NCBI GenBank assembly: GCA_009617715.1
Contig: VTFK01000009.1
Location: 930,001-994,000 of the forward strand
Direction: 5' to 3'
Length of the DNA stretch: 64,000 nucleotides
Origin: Plectrocnemia conspersa
Lineage: Eukaryota; Arthropoda; Insecta; Trichoptera; Polycentropodidae
Shown: positions 36,966-49,910 of the stretch, one piece after another
How the letters are laid out: every line of letters starts with the position of its first letter
Numbering within the stretch: the stretch's first letter is position 1
Notes under the pieces: generated by a model
Databases searched by the model: none
What the model saw: only the letters and a program-made list of their open reading frames with translations
What the model was told of the DNA's origin: nothing
Translations under genes and position numbers: made by a program

Positions 36966-38030
36966 AATCGAAGGAGACCTGTAACATAAATAAAATAAAG
37001 TAAAATTATTTATATAATAAAAAGTTGAAAAAATAAATATAATATAACTAAATACTATGATTCTTGTCTCCTATTTATTTATTTACATTTATTTATTACA
37101 TAAAATAATTTTTTTTTTAAAGTTACACTATTTTTATATCAACTATTTTTTTAATTTATATATAATATTATATTTACATATATATTTTATCAAATGTACG
37201 TTTTAGGTCGAATGTCATTATAGCATTGTATATATTACTAATTGACGTAAAATATTCGTACAATGTCATTTTGTATATGTTAAAATAGAGAAAATAAAAT
37301 TTCAACAATAGTAAGCAATTTCTTTGTTAAAATATTTATTTTATTTTGTACATAGTCTGACCGAAATATTTTAGCAGGCCTCTTTAACCATAATTGTGAG
37401 AATTTGAGTTTTAAGAAATATTGCAAGTTAAATTGTTTTAAAATTTATGTTCATTGGTGATTTTCTTTATTTTTTTTTTAATTTTAATTAATTTTAAATA
37501 TTATATGTTCATTTTCCGCGAATTTAAAGATACAAGAAATGTCTTTATTGCATATTATTGACTGAATATATCGGAAATTAACACATTAATTGTTCACGAC
37601 TCGTTGTCCAAAATGGTTTAACGAATGTAATTCTTACAAATCAAAGCCAAGAACTAGAAGAAAACGAAAGATAACTGCCCAAGAATATTAAATATTAATT
37701 CGCGCTTTCTTAAAAATCATCGCAAAAAAAATAGATTCAAGCCTGTATAATTGATAAGATATATACCTTTGTGATAATTAAAATTCCTAAAAATCACATC
37801 CAGTCATAAACACTAATTTATTGATATTTAAAAGTTTTGTTGTAATTAATAATCATTAAATAAATCTGTAATGAGCCTAAAATAAAAATATAAATGTAGC
37901 AATAAAAATATTCAGAAAAGTTTATTTGCAATTATTATAAAAAATAAATTTTGCACACACACGCTTCCTGCTTACATTTTTTTATAACGACACACCAAAG
38001 GTCTATTTTCCGATTTCCTATGTAAATAAT
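36966..38030. other. A+T-rich non-coding DNA
   Basis: Strongly A/T-rich; no recognisable feature. Confidence 0.7.
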
Positions 38031-38345
38031 TAAATTACGTGCCATCGCTAAAATTCACGGTGAAAAGCGGTGCATTTCCGTGTCTTAATTCAATTGCGCA
38101 AGCAAAGAGGCAGAGCGGCGCGCGGCAACCTTTGAGAACCACTTATCGAATCACGTCTCAGTTATCATAGCGCGGCACAATGAGCTATGAATCTAATTAT
38201 ATAGAAAGGACAAGGATCAATTAGGCGACGGTTGACACGCGTGGCCACACACGCTTCCACAGAGCTTTTCTACTCTACTAATCAAAAGGTTTTGTATTTG
38301 TTTCGGTTCCGTGGCTCGAAAAGCCCGATGCGATTAGATAACGAA
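38031..38345. other. G+C-moderate island
   Basis: Complex sequence with a dense CG core (GCGGCGCGCGGCAACC at about 38115) and TAGCGCGGCACAATG at about 38168; GCGCGG occurs twice. CACACACGC and TCGATCGCTAATC words follow. There is no open frame. Candidate enhancer or promoter-like element. Confidence 0.45.
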
Positions 38346-40900
38346 CTCGATCGCTAATCTGATGTGAAACATCTTTCATATGCAACGAAGTATTATGATG
38401 ATGTGTTTTATTATGAATATTTATATCATACAAAACGCTCACAAAAACAATAAACTGCTCACCGGTCTGCGACGATGTGCATTAGAGTGCAGTATTAAGC
38501 TGTATTTTAATTTTGATTCAAACTTACTTATTTTTTAGTCAATAATATCTATAAAACTCAGACAAACTTTGCCGTAGGCAAACACAGTTTAAACGTCGCT
38601 CTAAATGGCTTGCTTCCATTGCGACCATCAGACCGATATTTCTAAAGAAATAGCGCGCTTACTATAAAAATAAAATCTTGATACTCAAACAATTAATTAG
38701 ACTAATTTTCAACACATGCTTGATAGGTATTGATTAACAATAAGTAAAAAATATATTTTTTAATAATATGTATTATACTAAAATAAAAATAAAAAAAAAA
38801 TTTCAATTATAATATTTATTTTGAAAATAACCATATTATTAAGGTTAGTGAAAAAAAATGTTTAAGTTTAAAATATATGTATTATATATTTGATTGTCTG
38901 TTTATTTAATTTAAAAAGTTTTATCCTATTAAACGTAATATAAATGCAAATAAAATGTTTTTGTGCTGTTTTTATTGAAATGCAAAAAACTCATATACAT
39001 TACGATCATGAATCTGAAAATTCCAAAGATTTCGAATTTCTTTTGAAGTACATAATTCAATGGGCGTATTCTTTAAAGATCTGAGGTATAATACGCATAA
39101 TATAAATGTCCGTAAAACTTGGACGTATTTTCCATTTTTTCCTCTTTTAGGGAGCTTTATTCACATTTTAGCTCTACAAATACTTTATATAAAAATATTA
39201 GCATTTATCATTTCAACGGGCGACAGGCGAGTATCTTCATTGTCGCTTGAAAAAAGAAAACTTTTCGAAAGGGGAAAAGAGAGGAAAAGACGAAATTCAA
39301 CCGGCGGTACTTGCATAATTTAAACAGAAAAAATTATATACTTAGGTATAAACACAGAATTGGATAAGTGAGAGTTTGATAAATTAATCAATTTTATAAG
39401 CATTTTTAATTTATTCTTAAAGTATAGTTTTTTTTATTTTATTATTTTAACAAACAAAAAGTAAATTTAGAACTTTGAAAACAATACCAAAACTTGCGTG
39501 CTTACTGAAGCGCGTTTGAACTTAAACTGATGTCAAAACAAGAAGTCTGAAAAAGTTAGATTACTTTTCGGTATCTCTAATATTTGCGTATATAGAAAAT
39601 AATCTTGGATAAATAAAATAAACTTAGTCATTTAAATTTATTTTTAAAATTTAAGCTGTCAATTACAATGTCTTTCGACAAATAAATAATAAGAGATTTT
39701 TTGCTGCATTTATAAAATTATTGTGTAATATATATAAATATATATAGATAATGATAATGTTTAATAATAAGACATTGACACATTGACACTTAAGTTAAGC
39801 TATTATTAAAAAGTTTTTCACTAATGTAGTATTTTTTTTACATTATATAATATCTTACATAATTTTTAATTAATTTCTTACATAAATATTTACTATCCAA
39901 ATATATAAATTAATAAGTAATTTCTTTCAATTGCAAATAATCTACAAAACCACTTTAAAGCAAGAATTATACAGTTATTTAAAACATTGTATAAAAAATA
40001 TGTTTTATTATGACCCATTTCTTTTGTTCTTAAGTTATTTTTTGATTAAATTAAGCAATTCAGCAAAATTATTATTATTTATATTAATATATTTAATTCA
40101 GTAATTATTTTTTTACGTTTAAACATAAACACGTACAATTCAAATAAAAATTCTTAAGGGTAGAAATACTTAGACTACTGGTCAAGACAGAAAATTTAAC
40201 CACCGCGTTTTTACTCCACCATTTTTTATTAATGAATATTCATTCATTTCTATGTTAATACATCTTGAATAAATATACGTAAATAAACAGACTATGTATT
40301 TATAATAATTATATTACAATCTTTGCAAATTTTATTCTCAAAATATACTAAATATTTAATGTAAATGAAAGTAATTTTAATCTAAATTGGTATTTTATGA
40401 CTTAGTTTGTAAAAAAATATTATTTTTAATGTCATAAATTTTAATGCAAATATTTACACAAGAAACCTAATTATTATTGATTAGATAATATACGTAATAC
40501 ATTTTATTGTATTATAAAATGCAATCTGAATCCATTTTACTGTCGATAAATAATTTTAGATAATTGTTTTCTTAACTCTAAAAAAGCTAATGAACGCCCT
40601 TCAAAGATATTTTATTTAGAGCAATATCTAATCTACCTATCCCAAAGAATTTTTCATTTAACGAACCTATCAATTTTCAGTGGATTCAATGTGTTTATTG
40701 ACATATTATCTACCACTGACTTCTCAGGTTTACGAATTACACATATGATTGAATATAATTTATTTTAGCGTATATCTTATATTTTTTAAGCTTTAAAGCA
40801 ACATAATATCCATTTGACTTGTTGACGTTAACAAAGGATTTTATCACTTTTGTGTGTATCTAACTATTTACCTATTTTTTCATGGTTGTGGTGGATGTTC
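38346..40900. other. Long A+T-rich stretch
   Basis: Mostly A/T. Bases 38606-38648 resemble 27743-27785 (GGCTTGCTTCCATTG block). An 87-codon frame at 39060-39323 ends in a basic segment and has no domain. Nothing else was recognised. Confidence 0.6.
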
Positions 40901-41095
40901 ACATTTTAATACGTCGTATTGTAGCCACAGTAAAAAAATACAAAGATAAAGATGTGAGTGAAACTCCCGCCGGTTAATACGAGGCCATAAAACGCCAAAA
41001 TATACCCACGAATGAAAACAAAATAACCTTTTCTATCCTGGTTCGGAAAATACTTGAGGGACTTTGGGAAAGGTCGAGAAAATCGTAAATTAAAT
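40901..41095. other. Small G+C-moderate island
   Basis: Complex sequence (GAAACTCCCGCCGGTTAATACG, GGGACTTTGGGAAAGG) with no open frame. Confidence 0.35.
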
Positions 41096-42140
41096 GGTGA
41101 AATAAAACTTTGGATAATGCTGTTTATTCAGTTACTTAATCTTTTAAAAAAAAATATATTATCCGTAAACACATCTTTATTTTATTTAAATTTTTTTGCC
41201 ATATTGAAGATTAACTAATTTTAAATGTATCTTAAAGTTTTGGTCAAATGAGCAGATAAACATTTTTTATTGTATGCTTAGAATCAAAAACTATAACCCT
41301 GTTTTAATGGATTTTTATGCATCATTCTCTAGATGAGATCTTTTTTTTTTTATTTTATTAAAATGACTATGGATTTTTTTCATTTATATATAAATTTCTG
41401 AAAAAATCTATCGTCTAATCTCTTTGCAGCATTTGATATTATCATTAAAGAAAGATAAGTTATATATGTTTTATAATATTTTTTAAGATAAATACGATTC
41501 AGGTACTATAACCTACTAGATACTCTTCAACATTATAAATATAAAGCAACGCAAGAGAGCTTTCTTAAAAGTTTTTTTATATGAAACTGAGAAAGCGACA
41601 AAGAAATAACATCATACATCATTACCAAAATTAAAAAAAAATCACATACAATTATCTGCGAAAAAGATGATTGTGTGATATTTAATATGAATTTATTATA
41701 ATTTAATTTATCGTGATTTTTGGTCTTTTGAGGCATATACTCAAATCAAAGTATTGTATGGAATGACTTTTGCAGCCAATTAAACACCAAAAAATAAAAT
41801 TACATGTTTTTGTTTTAAGCGAGTTTTGATTATGGTCGTCGATGATTTGTGTCTGAGAGTAAGTATTGTAACCGTCATTGATTGCTATTAATTATTCTGG
41901 TGATTACCGATCATCTTGTGATAAAGATTTTCATTGATTGGTGATGTGATATTGTCACACCTTTCGTATTTACAAGGAAAAATACGGAACAAAGCTAATT
42001 TAGAGAAATGTTCAACCCATTTTTGCAATACCCATAGTTGACTATATATCTAATAATTATAAAAAAAATCTTAAAATTTTTAAATTTAAATAAAGTAGCA
42101 ATAATATTTTTTAACCCACACAAAGTTTTGTGAATAAGTC
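41096..42140. other. A+T-rich non-coding DNA
   Basis: A more complex A/G/T patch at 41820-41970 is rich in GAT words (GATCATCTTGTGATAAAG, GTGATGTGATATTGTCAC). No gene was seen. Confidence 0.6.
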
Positions 42141-42450
42141 AGAAAGATTCGGTTTCGATTCCCAAGTTTGGTACATAAGTCTCGCTTAAGTTTTACCTAA
42201 GGTTCTAAGCGAACGTCTTTATAGTCCAAGGGGGAAATATGGGTGAGATCCAAAAATTGTTTGTGCACAGTCACCCGGAAGCCGGACGGAGGCAAGGAGA
42301 AGATTCGTTGCTTCCGTTCTATTGCATTATCTTACGCTTTTCGTGCCGGAAAACGGTGTCTAGGAATCTCGACTATTTCCACCGGCGGAAAACACACGGA
42401 AGTAAGAAATTTAATAACGGCGTCAAAACACCAACCGTTTCGCTTATGTC
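42141..42450. other. G+C-moderate island
   Basis: Complex sequence (CACCCGGAAGCCGGACGG, TTTCCACCGGCGG). Two overlapping plus-strand frames (42239-42487 and 42243-42458) run in different registers and show no domain. GGTTTCGATTCCC at 42151 resembles a tRNA B box, with no tRNA fold found. Candidate non-coding element; a SINE relic is possible. Confidence 0.4.
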
Positions 42451-43729
42451 CAAATTAGTTCAGCGATGTGTAAATACTTTTTTCTAGTATATAAATATTA
42501 GACGTGCTTTAAGTGTGTTTTATTAATAAAGTTTGAAAGAATCTTTTATTTATTAACAAATTTTTAAAAGGCAATTTGAATAACATATGATTTCGGAAAT
42601 TTGCTTTTGAATATTTAATAAAGGTTGCAGAGCTAAGGTTAGTTAATATAATTTTTTAAAGGATATAAAAATTTTGTATAGACAACAATAAATAGTAATT
42701 GAAACTTAAATAGTTATACTTTTTAAATATAACTTGAATGATAAATTCGACTAGTTAAAAATGAAGTTTATTAATAATATTATATTACAATTTTAGTGAA
42801 AAGCTAACGGTACAAAATGTTGATGTTTACTTCATTATAGTATGCGCGTATGTTTATCTTTTTACAGTATTTTGCAAAGGTTGTTGCTTTATAATGCTTT
42901 TGTGCTTTGTACATAGCGAACATGAAATATTTGCACAACATATGCCTTTCGGCACTGAAAAATCTTTGATCGGTATTGTTGTTAAAAAATATGAAAATAA
43001 ATACATAACCACACTATGTAGGTATACAAACTGTTTATTATTTTATTCAAAAAGTATGTTAGCTATGTTTTTTATATAAAGCATGCTTGAGATTCTTTAA
43101 TATATAATTTACAATTTTATAGTACAAGAAAAAAAAACATTTTATATCCTTACTAAAATTATATAGATATTTAATAATTCGACAGACACAGAGCCTCTTT
43201 ATGTATAGTATCGTAATTTTATTTTAAATTCACTGAAACTCTTAAAGCAGTCAGAATCAAATATATCTATAATTAATCTTTTTGAAACATAAACTTTATC
43301 CAATGCAATATTGAGCAAAAAGCATTTGCACAATATCGACAAGGTTGTGAGTTGTACAATTTTAATGAATATAGAATATATGTGTTACATTAATGCTATC
43401 TTAAAAAGCTTTATATTTGAACCATATTGTTTTCTAGAGTCTAATAATAGGTCATAATTTAACTAACTTGCATTGTAAAAAGATATTAGAATCTCATAGC
43501 ACATACGCTGTTGTTTGTTTTCACCCTTTTGCTGAAAACAAATGTTTTTCCAAAGTACGTAAAGTTACAAAAGTTACTTTCATCCATAAAAAGGGAGCAA
43601 ATCACTGACCAAGAACAATAGTTTATACACAAGTATGTTATGAAACACTTTGAAACCAATTTGTTCTGTTTTTCCAGCTTTTATGATAAAAATTTTGAAA
43701 AGGTAATCCCCATTTATTTATATATTTTG
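42451..43729. other. A+T-rich non-coding DNA
   Basis: No recognisable feature; a 61-codon frame at 42894-43079 is probably chance. Confidence 0.65.
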
Positions 43730-45560
43730 TACTATTAAAACAACTTCATACAATTGTGTTATTTTTGTAATTTTTTTTCTGTAAAGCTTACAAAAAATTA
43801 AGAGAAAAAATTAATAGCAAACTTAGTAAGTATTTTTGTAAAAAGAAAACAGAACGTAAACTACTTTCAGGGTTACAAATTAAGTTACTACTTATGATAA
43901 AGATATTATTTATAGACAAAAAGCTATGCTTTTAAAAAAATAATTACAAACGCAGGAGCAATAATTTAGTAGCTTATTGAGATGGTTAAATAAATCTAAG
44001 GTATTCATCTGTAAATCAATTCACTCTAAAATTATTATTTCACAAAGCTCCTTTTTCTGCTGTATAAATACATATGTTAACTATTAACTAATGCTGAATA
44101 ATTGAGTCTTATATTTAAATATAACCCAAAACAGATGCAAGTGATACTTAAGCAGCTTATATAAATATTTAACGCAGCTGTTTACTTTTTGCATTTTTTG
44201 GCATGCAGACAAACGATATTTAAAAAAATTGAAAATAAAAATAAAATATTTAATTTGAAGAGCAAAAAAAGTAATTTTAAATTATATTATGCATTAAATC
44301 CTAACACATATCAACAACATCACAAAAGTATTAAGTGTAGAATGTTTTTATTATGATTTTTACACATGTTATTTGCAATTTGTTGTAAATTTTTCAACAT
44401 GCAAAACAAACAAAAAAGTTAACTATTTCGTTGAATATTTTACGAATTATCGATTTAGAATTAAGTACCCACTTAGTGTAAATCTGTTTTATAAAGATTA
44501 ATTAAATACAATAATATTATCGTTTATTACAAAAAAAAAAAATATAACGATAATCTTGTACAATTCTGGTATTTTAGTCTCTTTTGCTTTATTAGTTTAT
44601 TAAATAATTTAGGTTGCAAAAATGCAATCATATCAGATTTATTCAACAATGATTGTCAGCATGCCAAACATACAAAAACAGCTGCGAAAAATATTTTTAG
44701 GATTAATAATTTAGCACCCACTTATAATAAATATACTTTTGATATCATACGTACATTATTTACACTTTGTTTTTTATAAAATACTACAATATAAAAAGCA
44801 AATAAATCCTACAAATAATATTTTTATTAAAAGTAATCTTTCTTAAATGACAATATACAATTGTGGTAAATTTGTCTTATGAAGAATCAATCACCCAATA
44901 ATAAAAATATAATATTTCTAAGCAATGTGCATTGTTTAACGAATAATGGTATCGAATATATTATTTTATTTAACAACAGAAAGTTTTTAAGCTGCAATAT
45001 AAAAATCAAATAAATCATAAAATAATAAATTGTTATACATTTGTCTTTGTGTTTTAATAAATAATTTAAAAAGCAAAAGTAAATTAATTTGCAATTTTTT
45101 AACAATATTTTTAACAATATATAACAATTTTCGGCACGCCAAACATTCAAAACGTAAACAGCTACGTCAAATCGTTTGAAGAATAATAATTTATCACCCA
45201 CTTATAATAAATATATTTTTAAACCATGTGCTTAGATTTACGATCTTTAATAACAGACGTATTATTTTATTTATAAACAGAAAGTTATTAAGCTGTTATA
45301 ATAAGGACAAATTAATTTTAATATACAAGCATATTTTTTTTGTGAACTTTTTCATATAACAATAAACTTGTGCAATTGTGTTTTTTGTGTTTTTTTTACG
45401 TTACTGAGAATGTATTATTTATATTTTAGTAACAAAATAATGGATTTATTTGCCATTTTTTTTGTGTATTTTCTAAAAAGTGTTTGTCGACAAGCAAAAC
45501 ATACAAAAATAAACAGCTGCGTGAAATATTTATAGAATTAATATTATTTGTATGAAATGT
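43730..45560. repeat. Degenerate tandem-repeat array, irregular period of about 250-480 bp
   Basis: Three anchor words recur. CATGCCAAACATACAAAA-CAGCTGCG-type blocks lie at about 44200, 44397, 44659, 45134 and 45490. CACCCACTTATAATAAATAT-type blocks lie at about 44466, 44713, 44891 and 45194. ACAATTGTG-type blocks lie at about 43752, 44560, 44860 and 45376. The block TTATTTAACAACAGAAAGTT is shared between about 44965 and 45270. Order is mostly conserved but spacing varies, as in an old satellite-like array with indels. The 104-codon minus-strand frame within it (44887-45201) is repeat-derived and chance-like. Confidence 0.65.
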
Positions 45561-46640
45561 GATTTTATTTTAAAACGATAACATAAATAAAGTAATAGTT
45601 CAAAAATATTCGGACAAAAAAACAATTGCTTATCAAATCAATTTATTTATAAATTATCTAATATTTTGATATTTAATTTGTCTAATTTTTGCACTATTAA
45701 TCACATAAATATACTTTCCGTAAGATGATTTAAAAGGTGACCGCTTAGTGTGGCTTTTTGGTTTAATAACAAGCAAATTCTAATAACACAGAAATTAAAA
45801 AAAATGTTATTGTATTTTGATTGAGTTTAAAAATCGGCTGACTTTTTTGACAATTTCTGCTTTAAATAAAACATATTTACGATTATGGATGGCTTAACAA
45901 ATCAAAGCAATGCAACACAACAAAATCGCCACAAGGATCGTAATTTTCAAATAGAATTAATTTGTAATTGTATATATCCTGTTGGGTTCTAAGAAAAAAA
46001 TTCGTACCCTGTTTATAGATAAACGAAATCCAAAAATCGTATTACAAATAAGTTTCGTCTTCGTCTTGCGTTTTAACCGATAAACATTTCAAAACGAATA
46101 TTCTCATCTTCCGTATACAAAGTGTTATATACTAACATAATATTTAATTTATAAACAATGAGTTTAAAGGTAATTATTATCGCACATTACTTTAAAGTTT
46201 AACCTAGATGTCATTTGTAAATTAATCTTATAAGTATGAGTTACTAAAGCTTGTATGATTAAGAATTAAATTATTTTAGAGGTATTTAACTTTTTTTGCA
46301 ACAAAAAAATGTAAAGCACACATTTAATTAAATTTAATTTTTATTAAAATATTTGTGTATGTTGATGTATTTTTTTTTTGAGATATTTGCAATTTTTTAC
46401 TGTTCCCAGTATCAGACAATATCAAATACAATGGTTGTTTATCATTTTAATTCACATTTACGTTGTTATTATTATAGGGTTAGATTATAAAATAAGAAAA
46501 ATATTGCGATGTATCAACAACGATCTTCCTAGAATATGGGGTATAAAGGTAAAGGGGCATTTAAGCGCTTTGAAAAAAATGTGCAAAAAAAATAAAATCC
46601 AGCATTGAAATTTATTTATTAAAAATATGACAAAGGAGAA
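45561..46640. other. A+T-rich non-coding DNA
   Basis: No recognisable feature. Confidence 0.65.
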
Positions 46641-46930
46641 AAACTATCAATCGTTCCAGTGCATTTTTCATGCGACCTCTTACGTGATCAGAATGCTTCT
46701 GAAGCCTTATTCTAGTAATTTATTCGCGTACACTCGGGGGGGTATGTGTGTACGGTTTCCCCGTATATCCGTCTCTGGAGGTCACCCCATTAAAATGTAT
46801 AAAAGAACGAACTCAGAAAGAAGCGCAAGAGTACTACAGATAAAAAATAAAAGAAAGAAGATGTCCGCCCTGCGGCGGTGAATCAGGAAATCTCCGCTCT
46901 TTTGTGCCCACTTTTCAAACAATCAACGCA
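46641..46930. other. G+C-moderate island
   Basis: Complex sequence (ACTCGGGGGGGTATGTGTG, CCGTATATCCGTCTCTGG, CCGCCCTGCGGCGG). An 84-codon plus-strand frame (46627-46881) has a basic C-terminal end and no domain. TATAAAAG occurs at 46798, but no initiator at the right distance and no following exon were found, so no promoter is called. Confidence 0.4.
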
Positions 46931-47760
46931 AAGTGGTGTGTAATCGAAACAAGCTTTCTTATTTTGCTAATTTAGATACTTTATGCGCGATAACGCTTCT
47001 CAATCAGCATCTTGTGTCTGTGAAGAGACGTTCGCGAAAAGTATTACTTGTTACATTTTTAGCAAATATTTTTTTACAAGAACGCATAATTAGTTGCGAC
47101 TGCACTACAGTAGTTTTTTTTATTTTTAGCCCAATACAAGTAAACATGCTTGAAATAATTTCTTTAAAAATGGAAAATCTTTTTTATATGTAAATAAAAT
47201 CAAGACAAATGTGTAAAAAGATGCTCTATAAATATTTAAGCAATAAAAACACAGATAAAATTATTTAACGCAACTAAAACCTAGATTTTTAACTAATGCA
47301 TGAACTGTATTTTATTAACTTAGATCGAATATGTATTTAACAGCATATAAGTTTTAAACAAGCCTTATAAAGAGTTTTACAATTATACTAAACGTATAGC
47401 AATTTAAGATGTAATCAATTATTGCAAGATAAGAAAATATCTGACTACTAAAATGCTTTTCCTCTTCACAAATCAGTGTAAAAATAAATCTAAGAAAACA
47501 TCGTCTTTGACAAAATATCGCTTTTGATCGACTGTTTCTGGATGCTTTCTAAATTTTTATATCAGGTGTCAGAATAAAATCAATCTCGCCAATTTGCTCT
47601 AATAAAATATATTACTCATTATTTTTGTCAGTTTTGTACTTATTGTTAATATTGTTTAATAAAGCATATTCCGTGGACTATTTAGGTGAAAATATGTTTA
47701 AATGGAGATAAAAATGTACACGTAAAAAGAATTTTATATATGCAATACCTGCTTTTGTTT
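46931..47760. other. A+T-rich non-coding DNA
   Basis: An 86-codon frame at 46933-47193 shows no domain. Nothing else was seen. Confidence 0.65.
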
Positions 47761-48039
47761 ACACTTTGCCAGCCATCCCTATCATAAAAATGGGGCCGGC
47801 ATATAGCAGCAGCGCCGTCATTTCTTTGTTATATAATATAATTACTGGGAACTGTTAGGTTACATTAGACTTGCCTGAGATAAAGCTACCTTTTATGTTG
47901 TCACGTTGTGTATACCGCACAAAAATATCGACATTATTAAATTAAATTTTTAAAATTTGCATCGAAATATCGGCCGGTGGGAATTTTTTAATATATAAAG
48001 TGGGCCGATATTTCAGTCCTTTGGGACTAAAGGGGTTAA
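47761..48039 (+). mobile_element. Possible TTAA-bounded (piggyBac-like) element; right end and stem-loops visible
   Basis: The right terminus reads GGACTAAAGGGG followed by TTAA (48036-48039), the layout of a piggyBac-type end but with a sequence unlike the three-copy family. Just inside it AGTCC/GGACT makes a small stem (48015-48028). GAAATATCGGCC (47964-47975) pairs perfectly with GGCCGATATTTC (48003-48014) over a 27-base loop. The left end was not found, so the start given here is arbitrary. Confidence 0.4.
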
Positions 48040-48462
48040 AAAATGTAAATTCGATATCATACTCATATAAAGCTACTTAAGTTAATCTCCTACAATGAGC
48101 ATAAATTGTTTTTAACAAATATGATATATGGATTTTAAAATATTTTTTTTTGTTACTATTACTATTTCATTTTGGAATACCGGTAGTACTGAAGGTCAAT
48201 TTTTGCCCTAATACTGTTATATTATAATATAATAATTGCAACTAATATTAAAACTGTCGTTGCGACCAACATGATTATAGTTTTCAGACAATTACAAATA
48301 ATCTGTTTATATCTAAATAACTGTATTGGCCTGAAAAACAAGATTTAAAAGGGGCATTAAACTATTTCCTAAACCTCAAAGGGCAACTAAGCTAAATTTA
48401 CTGAAATGATCTTTGAAGTGTAGGTAAAAGCAGCAACTTTTCATTGACCTTTTGATCCTCGA
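48040..48462. other. A+T-rich non-coding DNA
   Basis: Bases 48178-48212 (ATACCGGTAGTACTGAAGG and following) resemble 48783-48810 (ATACCGGTAGTACCGAAAAA), a dispersed repeat. Otherwise no feature. Confidence 0.5.
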
Positions 48463-48880
48463 AGAGTTCAACCTGATCTTCTAGACGACTTTAAGATTAC
48501 GTGACGCAGTACTATGGCAAGATCAGACGTCAATACATATCATAAAATGTATAGCTTAATTAAAATTTGCTATTTTTTTAGTACATTGCACAGACTCTTT
48601 TCTTAAGAAAAGCGAATGAAAATAAATAAAATACAAAATAAATAAATTATAAGAGTTCAACTTAGTCTTCAAGATGACTTGAAAATTACGTGACTAGGGA
48701 TTGCAAACAACGTATTATCGATACCGATAATACCAGTAATTGGTCAAAAATTGCCCTCTGGTTCTATCAGTATTACAAAATAAAATACCGGTAGTACCGA
48801 AAAATTACTAATGCAAGAACATTAAAATAAAATAGTACAATGTACTAGCTCATCCCTTAAAAAAAGCGAATGAAAATAAA
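48463..48880 (+). repeat. Diverged tandem duplication, second unit enlarged
   Basis: Unit 1 starts GTTCAACCTGATCTTCTAG (about 48468) and reads AGATTACGTGAC, later AGTACATTGCACAGACTC and AAGCGAATGAAAATAAA. Unit 2 starts GTTCAACTTAGTCTTCAAG (about 48656) and repeats the same order through AAGCGAATGAAAATAAA (about 48861). Unit 2 has about 60 extra bases between these blocks, in a segment with ACCGATAATACC and ATACCGGTAGTACC words. Confidence 0.6.
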
Positions 48881-49430
48881 GACACATATGTGTTCCTTGC
48901 GTTTGAACTGGACTGGGTTACACACATAGGACCCCTAGTACTTATATTATATTATCAAGAACACCCTCTATAATATATGCTTCTAGCAGTCTGGTTTCAA
49001 AATTTCACTGCGAAGCACCAATGATTCTAATCTTAATCATTGTTTTATTGGGCCAACTTCACACGGGTGAAGTCAAAATAAATATAATCGATTATTTCAG
49101 ATTACTCTTTGCGCGTCATGCGATTACTATACATCAAAATATATCGTAGTTTTTCAAACATTCAGTATTATTGTTATTTGATTTCATGGGTAAAAATAAC
49201 AGAAGTTTGTTGAAAAGTTTTCCCGTTACAAATTATTTTTGCTATTTATGTAGTAAATCCCATTTTTATTTACAGTAATATAAATATAATAATTTTAAAA
49301 ATACATGACGAATGATAATATTATAACGATTAGTAAAAAAATATGTAAAAAAAAATCCGCACATAACCGTCTAGCCTTTTATACACAATATACTTGTAAA
49401 CCCAGCATCGCGTTGTACAACACAATTATA
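48881..49430. other. A+T-rich to mixed non-coding DNA
   Basis: No recognisable feature. Confidence 0.6.
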
Positions 49431-49910
49431 ACCAAAACAACATAAATTCGCATGACGTACTATTATTGTTCCATCATTTTCTCGGGCAAATTGAGATTTA
49501 CGGGCCAATTCAGCCGAAAATATCGCCGCCAGAGCGAAATACCTGATTGATGTTGGATTCGAAGGCGCTCGGGCGGCCGCGATCGAGGGGCGCCGTAAAT
49601 TATCACAGATTAATTTTTACACCCCCTCACTCACACTAGAGTGTTCATTAATGGCTGAACGGCCACCTGTTAAATTTAATTATAACGCAATAATTCATTC
49701 TACCCCCACCACCGGCGCGCTGAGACGTATAGTGGAGGGGAGCGAAACCGTCTCGCGATAAATTTCGAAAGCTTTCCGGCTTACCCTCGTCACGTGAGTT
49801 TTTATGAAGAAGAGGAAATTGATTGTGAAGTTCTCCACCCCTGTTCCATGTTGCAAACGCTTAACGCGATTATCGTCTAATGTGTGTTAATGTTGGCGGA
49901 TTTCCCCTAA
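49431..49910. other. Largest and most G+C-rich island, candidate conserved non-coding element
   Basis: About 480 bases of complex sequence with CG-rich blocks (GGCGCTCGGGCGGCCGCG, ATCGAGGGGCGCCG, CCACCGGCGCGCTGAGACG). Between them are homeodomain-type ATTA/TAAT words (CATTAATGG, TTTAATTATAACGC, CAATAATTCATT). A CACGTG E-box lies at about 49791. Every frame is broken. Such mixtures of CG-rich blocks and TAAT clusters are common in developmental enhancers of insects; the assignment is inference. Confidence 0.5.

Noticed and set aside
42145..42170. tRNA-like B box GGTTTCGATTCCC
   Set aside because: One extra base in the motif and no cloverleaf or A box upstream.
44887..45201. 104-codon minus-strand frame
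   Set aside because: Lies within a tandem array and reflects repeat sequence; hydrophobic low-complexity translation.
46798..46830. TATAAAAG as a core promoter
   Set aside because: No initiator at 25-30 bases downstream and no following exon; TATA words are expected by chance in this composition.
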